Notes under the pieces: model-generated
What the model was told of the DNA's origin: nothing
Databases searched by the model: none
Seen by the model: the letters and a program-made list of their open reading frames with translations, nothing else
Source of the DNA: Gnetum montanum
Lineage: Eukaryota; Streptophyta; Gnetopsida; Gnetales; Gnetaceae
Reading direction: 5' to 3'
Assembly: GCA_015680685.1 (NCBI GenBank)
Contig: MNCI01004126.1
Location: 99,540-163,539, forward strand
DNA length: 64,000 nt
Shown: one piece after another, positions 23,085 through 33,799 of the stretch
Numbering within the stretch: the first letter of the stretch is position 1
How the letters are laid out: every line of letters starts with the position of its first letter
Made by a program: the position numbers and the translations under genes

Positions 23085-23097
23085 TTGGCCCCTTTTT
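23085..23097 (-). other. Polypurine tract of element D
   Basis: On the minus strand AAAAAGGGGCCAA abuts the LTR start TGAAACATCC. A purine run at this place confirms that the left LTR is the 3' LTR and that D is on the minus strand. Confidence 0.7.
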
Positions 23098-24129
23098 GTC
23101 GATGTTTCGAGAATTGGCTTGATAGATGTTGACAAAGAATACAAAACACCATGGGAGATTGAATGCTAACATTGTCACTTGGTGAGCATCGGGATGTCGC
23201 TTAATTGTGCTTGAGAGTGTTGCATTGGAGGGAAAAGGCAAAGGAGGGAGAAAGGAGGCACAAGAGAAAGACAAAGATGAGGTTTAGCAGACTCCCTCGT
23301 CGAAGTGCTCATGAGGGAGTCATTTGCATTTTCATCTTTGCTTTTGCTAATCCTCGACCTCCCGTAGGATAGATGTCTTTCCCAAGATGAGTTGCATTAC
23401 ATCCACATAGGATTTTGACCTACCTACAGATGCTTCCGATGCGGCAAGCTATGTTACACGCATCATGGAACTTGCTTTGGTATTTCCCAATGTGGCAAGT
23501 TGTGTTACACACGTCATGGGCTTTGCACTCTGAAGTAGCTAGGCTAGTCGAGACATTCACTTCGTGACGTTGTAGCATTCACTGTTGTGGCAAGATATAC
23601 CCTCGGTCGGTGAGGGCAAAGGTCTTGTTGGCTACAGAGGTTGTTGAAGCTATTGAATATCGTTGCTGGTGTATGATGTCCAATGTGGGAAGGCCAGCAG
23701 CAGCCTTGGCAGCATCGGCGTGGTAGTGCCGACATCGAGGGCACCGCTGTGAGTGCGAATGCTCTGGAATCCCTGCCAAGGGCATGTGTTCTCAATTTGG
23801 CTCTGGGATTAGCTACCACATAGTCGAACGCCGTTGGCAAGGAGGCTAGAGAAAAACAATATTGTGGTTGGGCCACAATATTGCTAGAACTCCAACTGCA
23901 GACACTGATTGAGGAACTATGGTCAAGGCAATGGGCCATGGCAACAGTAAGTCCGAAGGGCCAGTGCAATGTCGTACGACATCTCCGGAGGGTTAGCACA
24001 ATGCCAAGGGTGGTGGCATCGCGTACGTTCCAAAGCATGTCCCCATTACTTTGTGAACTGCAATCTAGAACTGTAACACCCCATCCATGCATCAGCATTG
24101 TGCATGCTCATTTGATGTGTACTCAATAG
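23098..24129 (-). other. 3' untranslated region of element D
   Basis: This is the sequence between integrase and the polypurine tract. An open frame on the minus strand (24098-23544, 184 codons) exists, but it shows no domain I recognise, starts in no convincing context and has odd composition. I do not call it a gene. Confidence 0.45.
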
Positions 24130-24505
24130 AGGTGCACACTAGGGATGTGACGTGAACCCAGTTTAAGGTCCTTATGGACCGTACGCTAGGTTAGGATCCC
24201 AACGGACTGCTGTGCTGGTTTAAGATCCCAGCAAATCGTGCATGCTGGCTTAAGGTCCCAGTAGACCGTACATGCCAGTTTAACATTATAGTGGACGTTC
24301 CATGCCAATTTATAGTTATAACGGACTAGCTGTGCTAGTTTTATGTCGTAGCAAACGATCGTCGCCAGTTTAACATTGTAGCAGACGTTGCTTCCTGTTG
24401 TTGCTAGTTTATCGTCGTAGCGGAAGTTATTGTAGCCATACCAGTTTAACGTCGTAGTAGGCGTTCACTCTCCTGTGCCAATTTTATGTCATAGCAGATG
24501 ATTTC
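24130..24505. repeat. About 30-bp tandem repeat with a GGTC...GACC palindromic core
   Basis: About ten to twelve imperfect units follow the pattern GCTAGTTTAAGGTCnnAGCGGACCGTACAT, for example at 24153 (TTTAAGGTCCTTATGGACCG) and 24247. Each unit can form a small hairpin from GGTC and GACC. The same unit is found at 28120-28430 and, more diverged, at 33490-33705. Confidence 0.75.
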
Positions 24506-24559
24506 TTGCCTGCTCCATGTGCTCAGAAATGGTATGGCTTGAGGTATGAGTGATTGACC

Positions 24560-25600
24560 GAGTTGGCAAACTAATTGTCGTTCATGTCTGCCAACTTGAA
24601 GGCTCCATTCCTGAAGGCTTTAGTAACCACGTAAGGGACTTTCCAATTGGCTAAGAATTTACTCACATGCTTGTGGATGGCCTTGAGGACGAGGTCTCCC
24701 TTCTGTACTGGCCGCCAATGCGGGCCTACATGGTGCTTTTGTTGTTGCTTGCTTTGGTAGTGCTCTATACGGTTTAGTCTCTACATGCACTCCTCCTCTA
24801 TTGAGTCGAGGTCGATGGTCTATGCCTCATTGTTCTGGGCTTCGCTCATGATGTCAGATAGGATCATCTGGAGTGATGGTACCTGCAACACAAGAGGCAA
24901 CACAGCTTCAAATCCGTAAACAAGGCTGTAAGGAGTCTTACTTGTTGCGATCTTGCACATCGTCCTGTAGGCTCATAAAACATAGAGGATTTGCTTGTGC
25001 CATTGCCTCTTGTTGCTGTTAAGCATCTGCCTTAGCAAGTTGATGATGGACTTATTTGTAGCCTCAGCCTATTTGTTCGCCTACAAGTAATAGAGGGAGG
25101 AGAATGATTGCTTGATGCCTAGATTGCTGCAGAAGGTTCGAGTTTCCATACTACTGAACTGTGGCCCATTATTGGTGACAATAGTCATTGGAAGCCCAAA
25201 TCTAGTTACGATGTTGTCTAGGATGAAGTGGTAGATTTGCTGAGATGTCATCTTCCTTAGGGGAATAGCTTCCACCCACTTAGTAAAATACTCAGTGGCA
25301 GTGATAATGAAACTATGTCTTACATAGGACTTAGGGGTGATAGGTCCCATGAGGTCTAGTCCCCATTTTTGGAAGGGCTAGGTGATTTGTGTTGGGTGCA
25401 AGTTCGTGGGTGAGATATGTATGAGATTTGCGTATCTCTAGCACGTGTCACACGTCTTGACTTTTGAAAAGCAGTCATGCTCCATGTGGAGCCAATAATA
25501 CCCTAGGTGTTTGATTTTTGTAGCCATAGCCCTAGGTGCTATGTGTCCACTGCACAGCCCCTCATGCACTTCATTAACTACCTTCTGCACCTGCTCCCCA
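24560..25600 (-). pseudogene. Integrase of element D
   Basis: Minus strand. The HHCC region runs from HEGLCSGH (about 25575) through WLHMEHDC to KTCDTC (25440). The core has TEYFTKWVEAIPLRKM (about 25300-25250; the catalytic position in TD/EYFTKW is Glu), TNNGPQF (second Asp replaced by Asn, about 25165) and then a break. The C-terminal part reads PYSLVYGFEAVLPL (about 24930) and GDLVLKAIHKHVSKFLANW (about 24700-24640), a GPY/F-type end. It is interrupted by stops. Confidence 0.75.
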
Positions 25601-25874
25601 CTCACACATGCTAGCAATATCACATCATAGGAACATTGACATAGGGCATCATTTCCCATGAGCACATATTGCCAGACACGCTTACAGATTGCATCTCTAT
25701 GGATAGATGTCAATCCACTTGGGGGTTTGCCGTGTTGTAGGTAAGCTTTAATGTTAGCGTACCACTCCTGGGTGCCTGCAACACTGATAGAGGTCATGTG
25801 TCTCCTCTGAGTGATAGGCTCGGTGCATTCGATGATCGAAGTTGATAGAATCGCGAATGAATATGATGGGATGT

Positions 25875-26270
25875 TTAATGCTAGGGTGGCTAAGGCATCT
25901 ACCATGGTATTCTCATTGCATGGCACGTGTTGCACATCTATGGTTGTGAATTGCTTAAGAAGGCTTTTTGCTAGGTCACAGTAGAGTTGTAGGTGCATGG
26001 CTTTACAAGTGTAGACCTTAGTGATTTGATTTACAACTAATTGTGAATCACTGCAGATTGCTAGGTATTGTATGCACAGTGCTTGGGCAGTTAAGAGGCC
26101 TCTAAGTAACCTCTCATGCTCTGCACATTGTTGGTGCAGGGGAACACAAAATAATAAGCAGATGGATGCATTTTTCCATAGGGAAATGTGATGACAGAAG
26201 TTGCACTACCTCCTTGCACGGTTGAGGTGCTGTCAAAGTGTAAAGTGGCTTCAAGATGCGACAGGATGAT
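25875..26270 (-). pseudogene. Second (archaeal-type) RNase H domain of element D
   Basis: Minus strand. LHFDSTSTVQGGSATSVI (about 26255-26200) corresponds to the YFDGA-S-xxxGAGxxLxSP start of the extra RNase H that Tat-lineage elements carry after their own RNase H. FVFPCTNN (about 26150) follows, and the end HVPCNENTMVDALATLAL (about 25930-25875) keeps the ADALAxLA motif. This domain, absent from Athila elements A, B and F, is the main evidence for the Tat lineage. Confidence 0.7.
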
Positions 26271-26419
26271 GTTGATAGTGCTAACATGCTCATCTGGGAA
26301 TTCAGGGTCTATGGTTGCCTGGTCATCGACGGGCGAGGCTATGAGTTGGGTCACTATGGCTTGACCCTTCGTCAACGATTGACTTACATAGTGTAAATCG
26401 AACTCCGCGGTTATTGCTT

Positions 26420-26879
26420 TCCATCAGGCTATACGACTACTTTTGTATAGGTTGTTAGTGATGGCCTGAAGTATGTTTCTTTTACAAATGATATTAGTTG
26501 TGCTGAGAAATAGGTAATGCCTCCACTTTTTTAGTGCGAACACTAAGACAAGGCAATTACTCTCCACTTCATTGTATTTTGCCTCGTGTGCTATTAGTGC
26601 ATGGCTCAGATAATACAGTGGTATCTCAGAACCATTATCTTGTTTCTGACATAGTAGTGCCACGATAGATGTGTCAGAGGTGGCAAGGTAGATGAAGAAG
26701 GGCTTATTCCTTTGTGGTAGATGCATAGTTGGGAGGTGCAAAAGCTCCTTCTGTAGGTCGTCGAAGGCCTGTTGGCACTGGGTTATCCATTTGAAGTTAA
26801 CCCCCTTCTTTAGAAGATGTTGTATGGGGTGTAACTTGTCAATTAACCTCGCTATAAACCTTCGAATGAATTACACCCT
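26420..26879 (-). pseudogene. First RNase H domain of element D
   Basis: Minus strand. The open frame 26741-26424 shows PFFIYLATSDTSIVALLCQK (the catalytic Asp position in YLA(T/V)S is changed), YYLSHALIAHEAKYNEVESN and ALKKWRHYLFLSTT, typical of gypsy RNase H after the RT thumb and connection. It is degenerate. Confidence 0.7.
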
Positions 26880-27650
26880 ACCTTGCAAACCACATAACTC
26901 CTTAAGGTTTGTGGTAAGTGCCAGGTTGACGATGGCCTTAACTTTGTTAGGGTCCACCCGTATTCCAACCTCTAATACTACAAACCCTAACATGTGTCCG
27001 ATTTTCACCCCGAAGACACACTTCTTAGGATTGAGGCACAAGTCATGCATTTGACAACACTTGAGGACCACCCCTAGATCGCGTGGGTGATCAGCAGCCT
27101 CTTTGGACTTGACTGCTATATCATACATGTAGTCGTTTAATGTTTCTAGGATATAGTCATTGAAAATGTAGGTCATGGCTCACTGGTAGGTCGCTCAGGC
27201 ATTCTTGAGCACAAAAGGCATCATGGTGTAATAGAACGTACCCCATGGGGTCATGAAGGTTGTTGTTAGATGATGCTCTGGGTTAATGCAGATTTGGTTA
27301 TATCTGGAGAAACCATCCATGAAGGATAACAGAGCATGACCAGTGTTGATAAGTTGATCAATGCTTGGAAGTGGGAAATTTTCCTTGATCGTTGCCTTAT
27401 TCAAATCCCAGAAGTCTATATAGATTTGTATCCCTTCCATTTTCTTCGAAACTAAAATGATGTTGGACACCCATTCTAAGTAGTCAACCACGTGGATGAA
27501 ACCAGCTTGGTCTAGCTTGGTGATTTCATCCCTCATGGCTAGTGCGATTTTTGGCTTAACTTTGCAAGCCTTCTGCTTGACTGCCTTCATGCATGGATCT
27601 AGGATGATGTTATGTTGTATCAACTGTGGATCTAAACCCAGCATGTCGTT
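26880..27650 (-). pseudogene. Reverse transcriptase of element D
   Basis: Minus strand. The frame 27644-27195 begins MLGLDPQLIQHNIILDP, keeps KLDQAGFI, YIDFWDLNKATIKENFPLPS (about 27430-27365), LLSFMDGFSRYNQI and TPWGTFYYTMMPF. It breaks at about 27194 and continues at 27176 with DYMYDIAVKS, where the catalytic YVDD has become YMYD. LNPKKCVFGVKIGHMLGFVV and the thumb follow. It is a Tat/Ogre-type RT, catalytically dead. Confidence 0.8.
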
Positions 27651-28000
27651 GTACGACCATGCGAAGACATTGATGTTGTCTTGCAGAATCTTGGTTATGT
27701 TTTTATGCGTCTGTGTATCTAGAAGGGAGCGAAGCTATAATGTTCTTAACTCCCCCTTGGACGTGGTCATAGGCATCTCGAAGAGAGGGTCCTCAGTTAC
27801 ATCCCCAACCTTTAAGTCTAGGGTTTGGACCAGATGCTCGAGCCAGTTTGGGGACGCTTCTAAGGATGTTATGGTGCTAGTTGTGGTTGACCCCCAATCG
27901 ATTAGGTTAGGGTTCAATTATTTCACGAGCTTGCCATGTGGACCTGCAAACATTAAGGGTGTGGAGAGGTTGCGATGGATTTCCATCTTTTGCTCAACCT
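27651..28000 (-). pseudogene. N-terminal RT leader of element D, starting at a possible splice acceptor
   Basis: Minus strand. The frame VEQKMEIHRNLSTPL ... WLEHLVQTLDLKVGDVTED ... NVFAWSYNDMLGLDP leads into RT. Its first codons follow TGTTTTGGTAG on the minus strand (about 27999-27989), a pyrimidine/T-rich stretch ending in AG that could be a splice acceptor. Ogre elements are known to have an intron between protease and RT. Confidence 0.55.
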
Positions 28001-28119
28001 ACCAAAACAAGATGAAAGCCTAGTTAAGAGACACCTATTGGCAATAATTATGTATAATGAAAATTTGCAAAGCAGCGATGAGATGCAACTAGCAAAGTAT
28101 GATGATATAAATATTAAAG

Positions 28120-28430
28120 GCTTGCTAGTTTAAGGTCATGGCGGACCGCCAAGGCATAAGAGTGTGAAGCTTGTTAAAAAAAATGCAAACTGCTAACGTG
28201 AAAATGCAAAACTGCTAGAAACTGCGAAACTGCCAATGTGAAAGTGTGAAACTGCTAGATTAACGTCATTGCGGACTACAAACGTGTAACAAGTCGAAAT
28301 TGCTAGTTTAAGGTTTTTTCGGACCGTTAAAGGTGCAACTACGCTAGGATTGCTAGTTTAAGGTCTTTTAGGACCAATTATGCTGTGATTGCTGGTGTTG
28401 TTAGTTTAAGGTCTTTTCAGACCTGTAACA
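28120..28430. repeat. Palindromic-core tandem repeat, left flank of the embedded gene
   Basis: At least five units of the type TTGCTAGTTTAAGGTCnnnnCGGACCG are visible (28128, 28255, 28307, 28348, 28399). It is the same unit as at 24130-24505. Confidence 0.7.
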
Positions 28431-28594
28431 AAAAAAAATATTTTTTTGTTTTTCGGAAAGCAAATAGTTGGCTTGGAGCATGTTAAGGTTTTAATGCCAA
28501 TAGTGCTATGATGTCATGGCGAGCATGCTACGCTGTACGGTGCACTCTACATTAATCGGAGAGAGAGAACGGCAAGTTTCCCTTTCTTACCATT

Positions 28595-28622
28595 ACGGTG
28601 ATAAATAGGGATTAAACCCTAA
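28595..28622 (+). promoter_or_regulatory. Putative core promoter of the embedded gene (TATA-like box and telo-box)
   Basis: ATAAATAG at 28601-28608 lies 152 bp before the ATG at 28760. AAACCCTAA, the plant telo-box, follows at 28614-28622. The arrangement resembles a plant housekeeping promoter with an AAACCCTAA-bearing leader. Activity is inferred only. Confidence 0.4.
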
Positions 28623-28759
28623 TAAGCTTTTCATTCTAGATTACCATAAGAGCACAGAGCCCATATTCGGAACACAAGGCGATTTCGGAGTGCGAAGCAA
28701 TTGTGCTAACAATGAGCAGAGCGAGCTTTTTGCACAGCGAATAGGGGAAATCTACAAGC

Positions 28760-31700
28760 ATGACGATGGCTCCTAAGAAGGAATGCACTCATCTGGTACT
28801 TACAAAGGTCGAAGAGATGAAGAAAATCCTAGGATGCGTGATGCAAGCATGCGTTGCAGCATGGGAGGACACGCCGTTGACCCAGTAGGCCACCATGCTT
28901 TCTCTATTTTTTCACGGTTTCGTTATCGTTTTTGTTTTCTACTTTCATTGTGTATCCTAGTCTTAGTCATCTGTGTTTTTTGTCATCGCCTTGTTTTAGC
29001 CTTTGCATCGCCGCTGTTGCCGTTTAGGCCATGGAAGATGCGTAAACGCCATGCCATTGTTGCATGCAAGGTCGCTTAAACCACCATCACCACGGTTGTC
29101 ATAACCACAGGAGCTTGGACAGTTTAAGTTACTTGGCTTTTGAATGGCGTAGCATAGAACCCTTAGGAGGGCTTGGCCATGTGCGATGCGATAGTGCAAC
29201 ACGTGTTTCATTAAGGCATATTGTTAATCATCCCGTTAGGGCTGATTACCTTATCACTACGTTAGGCTATTTTTGCTATGCTAGCGCTTTCATGTTCTTG
29301 CTATGCTATGTGCAGGAAGAGGGTTATGCTACGCTATACGCATGAGCTGCAAGGAATTGCTATGTGCACACGTATTGTACTTAGACATGATGCTAACACT
29401 TGCTAATTGTATTATGCAGGGTGGGGCTAAGGCCCATCCTGATCATCTTGGAAATTGTAGGGGTCTTATGTCACATAAGCAAGTCCGTGGTTAATGCTCC
29501 TCCTCCCCGTATACGTGTGGGGGAGCAGGGGGTATGGTTTAGGGAAGGGGCATAGGAGTTCCTTCAATACCTCCTCCAACACTTCAATGTGATCGTTTGG
29601 TCATACCTAGAGGAGGAAGAGGTGGGCATCATAATCGAAGCCATATTGCCTGAGGCAAGCCAGGGCATCCTAAGGTTTCTGATGGACGGAGCAGTCATGA
29701 GCAGGGAGGGAAAAGAATCCAACTAATGCCCCATAGGGTTGAGGCATTTAGCCTAGATTTGGGATATGCCTAAATACAGTTGCTACCATTCTTACAACAC
29801 ACTATTTGTCGCACGTCATATGGTAACATGCTTCCATAACCCATCAAGGACTGTCTACTGTGCTGGTCAGTGAGTTTTTGCAACCTTGTTTCGCTGTGTT
29901 GTGCGATGCTTGCTATATTAGCCAAATGCTAACAGTATGCTTTTACTACTAGGTTCTACATTAACAAGGATGGGGTGCATGATTGACCAGGCCTGTTGAC
30001 TATGGCATGAATAGCCCTGCAGGAGTTCTCTTCTACTGAGAACCTAGGTGCAGGTGTGATTGGTCAATGTGGGGGTGAATATCACTCCAACCAACCCTTG
30101 TTCCCCATTCCTTACGATCAGTTCAAGGGGTCTAGTTGGTTGGATGAAGGGTGGACAAAACCCTTCAAACTAATCACTGTTGATCAAGTTCTTGTTAGTC
30201 TTCCACCGTTCCCATTACTGTACAGATCTGGTAGCTCAAACAGTAAGTGTTAGATGCTTAAGTGTCTTTGTAGTTTTTGAATTTTCTACATTTTTATGCT
30301 AAATTTTTTTTACGAAAACTATTGTAGGGGCAAAGAAGCCCCAGGAGGTGATGGTGGTGACCGCCAAGACACAGGGGACGAATATCTACTTCAAATATGG
30401 AGAAGTAGAGACAAGCCAACGCTAGATAAACAACACGACCTTGGACTCCCTAGTCCAGAACATCCAAAAGGCTGAGCTTATGGATCTCTTCCTCGCCCCA
30501 AATCCAATTGTTCCTGCCGTCAAGATGCTCTCCTTGGTCGAATCCTTTTCCAATAAGATGAGCTGCTTCTGCATGCGTGTACATGGCGTGCGGCTGGTCA
30601 TTGAAATCAATGACTAGCTATTCGTGGACATCTTCGGTGTCCCTGCTGATGGCATCCTCATAGGGTCAAAGTCCAAGAAGGAGCTGACCCTTTAGAAGAA
30701 GGATATCCAGGAGTGGTTGGGGCTTCCTAAAGAGCGAAAAGGACTCCCTATGGAGAAGCTTAAAGAAGGACCCGCCAAAGGGGTTTATCCTGTTTTCCAT
30801 CCTTGCGCATTCCCCCAGCTGCTCTCCCAAGAGAAAGTCATGGGAATCGAGCAAGTTTGGGCGATGTGCAAAGTTATGGAGGAGGGGGCCCATTACAACT
30901 AGGTCAAGTTTCTATGTAAAGGCTTAAAGACCAAAATCTTGGGGCTCCGTAAGAAAATGGAGTCCCATTCCAATATCCATTATGCCTTCTACATAGCCTG
31001 TCTGAAGCATTTCATGGAGTTTCTGGTGGTTCAGGAGAATGGATTCTAGGTCATGCAAAATTGCCACTAGATTTCTAGACCATGGATCTACCAGATTCTT
31101 TAGACCACCTGAGCCCAAGATACCTTAAAAATAATTGGGGAGTCATTCTTTGTAACAACTAAAGATCGAATGACCCTCAACGTTCATAGCCAAGATAGCA
31201 TAGGAGAGATGCCCCCGCCATAGATGGTAGCATGTCACAGGTGGAACGTTTCATAGCTGAGTCTACGGCCAGCAAGTTACGGCACCCTTCGCGTGGAGGA
31301 AAAGGACGGGTGAAGACTACAACTCAAATTGCAGGGGTCACAACCCCATATTGGTAAACATTTTTGTTTAATGCCTACTTTGTTATTGTCTACTACGCTA
31401 TGCTACACTAGGCGACATGGTGTAGCGTAGCACCTACCTTAGGCTAACTTGTCTTGAGCTAATGCAAACATGTTTTTTTTTACTATCAAAAGAAGAAGAG
31501 GAAGAAGAAGAAGGTGACGAAGAGGTGTCAGCCCTTAAGATAAGGACAACAAATAAATACATGGAGGCCCCAGTCTCAGAGAGAAAGGCCTCGATCACAA
31601 GGAAGGGAGCTCTTGCTGCTAAGGCAGGGGCTCTTGTTATTAGGGAAAATCCTCCTACTGATGAAGAGGAGTCTCCATTGAATAAAAAAGACGTTGGTCG

Positions 31701-33177
31701 CCTAAAAGGAAAGGCACTAGCACATGAAGAGGAGGTCCGTAGAGACCCGACAGGAACCTTTGACCACGCTACGACCATCATTTTGCATCAGCCAGAAAGG
31801 AGACCGCAATTGGATGATGGTAAATTCAGCAATATGTCTGCCTTATTATAACTCATTTCAACCATTGCTGACATGTTTGGTTATGTGACAGATGCTATTG
31901 TTGATGCTACATGACCTCCCCCGATTCATGTGGAATCATGGGTTGACATCCATGACAAATTCACCTTTATGCAAGGGATTGTCGATGACATGATTAGCCA
32001 TCTTCAGAAGGTGGACCCTGACGTGGGTAAGTAGTAGTATTAGATGCTCTTGTGTTGTTATGCTAGAATTTCTTGAGTTTTCTACTTTTTCTATGCTAAT
32101 GCGACTAGTATGCTCTTCATGTTATGGCAGCCTCTCGACTCAAATAGGACTCAGCATAGCCTTTGAAAGTCAGTGCCATGTCCACATTCCTGCCTGAAGT
32201 GATCGAGGTGTCTCGTCGCGCATACGACAAGACTTGCAAATGTGCTTTGCACTCGGCACGCTCCCTATGGGAGTACAAGCACATCAATAAGGAATTATGG
32301 AAGTGGGTCCAAAAGGCTGAGTAAAGGGAGGTCAACCTGAGCGTCGAGGTGGAGGATCTCAAGTCGAGGAACAAATTCCTCATAGCCTGTAACACTAATA
32401 ATAAGGACTGGCACACGACTATGATAGACTACGCCAGATTTTGGATAGTTGCGCGTCAAAACATTAAGGCCACCCACAAAATAATAGAGCAGCGGATGTA
32501 GATGGACTTGTTCGCCTAGAAGTGTTAGGATTTGAAAGACTTCAATGCCAAAGATTATGAATGGGAGCAGTCCTAGAAAAACCATAAACATATGTATAAA
32601 TGAAAAAATGCCATCCATCGTAAACTGTACGAAGACGTTGCTATGGAGGTGTTTAAGTATAAAGCATTTGTAAATTCCATTGACGCTTTTGAGGCCTATG
32701 CCAGGTTCAAAGAGTAGGTAAAGGTTACAGAATCTCCTAATTGGAAACTGGACCTTCCCACAGGGGAGACTACGATCGTCTCCTTTTCTCCAGGGCTGCC
32801 AAGGTGGAAAACCATTGAAAGGGAGAGAGTTGTTGCAGTAGACGTTGAACCAGGCAAAAGGCATTGGGTGGATATCATGACAAAGGAGGTCTTATGTCGC
32901 CTCGAGTTCAGTTTAGACTAGATACCCTTCGAGACGGATGTGGGCCCTTCTTAGGTTAGTTAATTTCTACTGCATTAATGCTTATGCTCTGTTTTGACTT
33001 GCATGTGTTGCTTTGGCTGAACACTTCACTCCTACGATGCAGGCTCCAGATGAGGGCACAAGGCCTGTAGAAGGGGGGAATGAAGAATCGGGAGAGGGCA
33101 ACGCAGGGGAAGGTAATGCAACAGGGAATGATGCAACAACAGATGGCAAAGATGATGTAGATAGGGACAACCCATGA
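28760..33177 (+). pseudogene. Multi-exon FCP1/HAD-like gene carried opposite-strand inside element D
   Basis: The plus strand reads as a spliced gene. Exon 1 is 28760-28884 (MTMAPKKECTHLVL...). Exon 2 is 29420-29869, exon 3 is 29953-30242, exon 4 is 30328-31353, exon 5 lies about 31490-31820, exon 6 about 31891-32024, exon 7 about 32131-32954 and exon 8 33043-33177 (TGA). Introns 1-3 are GT-AG and the codon phases join exactly (CA|G, CA|G, A|GG). Exon 2 resembles the FCP1/NIF class of HAD phosphatases: LIILEIVGVL, VWFREG, FLQYLLQHFNVIVWS, NTLFV...NP. The usual catalytic Asp positions are E, V and A-R. Exon 4 holds an unidentified domain, exon 5 a poly-Glu linker, exon 7 a charged, helix-rich region. 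In-frame TAG, TAA and TGA codons and one shift near 31215 indicate decay. Exons 5 and 6 are less certain. Confidence 0.6.
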
Positions 33178-33400
33178 CAGCATGGGATCCCCCCCTTTTT
33201 CTCTAAGATTTTTTGCAATTTTGAACTGTGGTAAGATTTTTGCAAACATTGGCTAGGAGACCATAATTTTGAATACAGGGATGGATTGATTCCCATGCTT
33301 ACTTGTACGTTGTGTATGCGTTGAACATCATGATAGACTTTTGCTCTCTTACATTAGTTTTAGGCCTTTTCGAGCCGTTGCGTGAATGCACAAAGGTAGT

Positions 33401-33784
33401 GCGTGGGCAGGAAATAGTGACGTTGCTACGCTAGGCATAGCTGCTTCTTAACCCAACACAAGTTGAGTGAAACATAAGGTCGATAAGTAAATGCACATTG
33501 CTAGTTTTAGACCATTTCAGGTAATTGTGTAAATGAATTGCTAGTTCTAGGTCGTTTCATTCCATTCCATAAATGCACATTGCTAGTTTTAGGCCATTTC
33601 AAGCCATTTCATAAATGCATTGCTAGTTTTAGGTTTTTTCAGGCCATTGCGTAAATGCACATTGCTAGTTTTAGGTTGTTTCGGGCCATTGTGTAAATGC
33701 ACATGAACGGTGTGTGGGCAGGAAATAGTGGTGTTGCTATGCTCGGCATAGCTGCTTCTTGACCCAACGCAGGTTGAGTGAAAC
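33401..33784. repeat. 73-bp direct repeat flanking five about 42-bp units, right flank of the embedded gene
   Basis: Positions 33401-33474 and 33712-33784 share GTGGGCAGGAAATAGTG, GTTGCTA(C/T)GCT and CATAGCTGCTTCTT. Between them are five units of TTGCTAGTTTTAGGnCATTTC followed by a variable CCATT(G/T)CGTAAATGCACA. These units are related to those at 28120-28430, so similar repeats bracket the embedded gene. Confidence 0.65.
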
Positions 33785-33799
33785 CTAAAGCGGAGATGT

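Noticed and set aside
23085-23104. TTGGCCCCTTTTTGTCG read on the plus strand as a primer-binding site after a 5' LTR
   Set aside because: All pol domains of D are on the minus strand. There the same bases form a polypurine tract before the 3' LTR.
23544-24098. 184-codon minus-strand frame in the 3' part of element D
   Set aside because: No recognisable domain, Cys/Ser/Thr-rich composition, lies between integrase and the polypurine tract. Left as untranslated sequence.
31434-31781. 115-codon Ser-rich minus-strand frame
   Set aside because: Complement of the poly-Glu/Lys coding exon 5; Ser-rich only because of GAA/GAG repeats on the other strand.
32295-32864. 189-codon minus-strand frame
   Set aside because: It lies opposite exon 7 of the embedded gene, whose plus-strand reading is more protein-like and fits the splice pattern.
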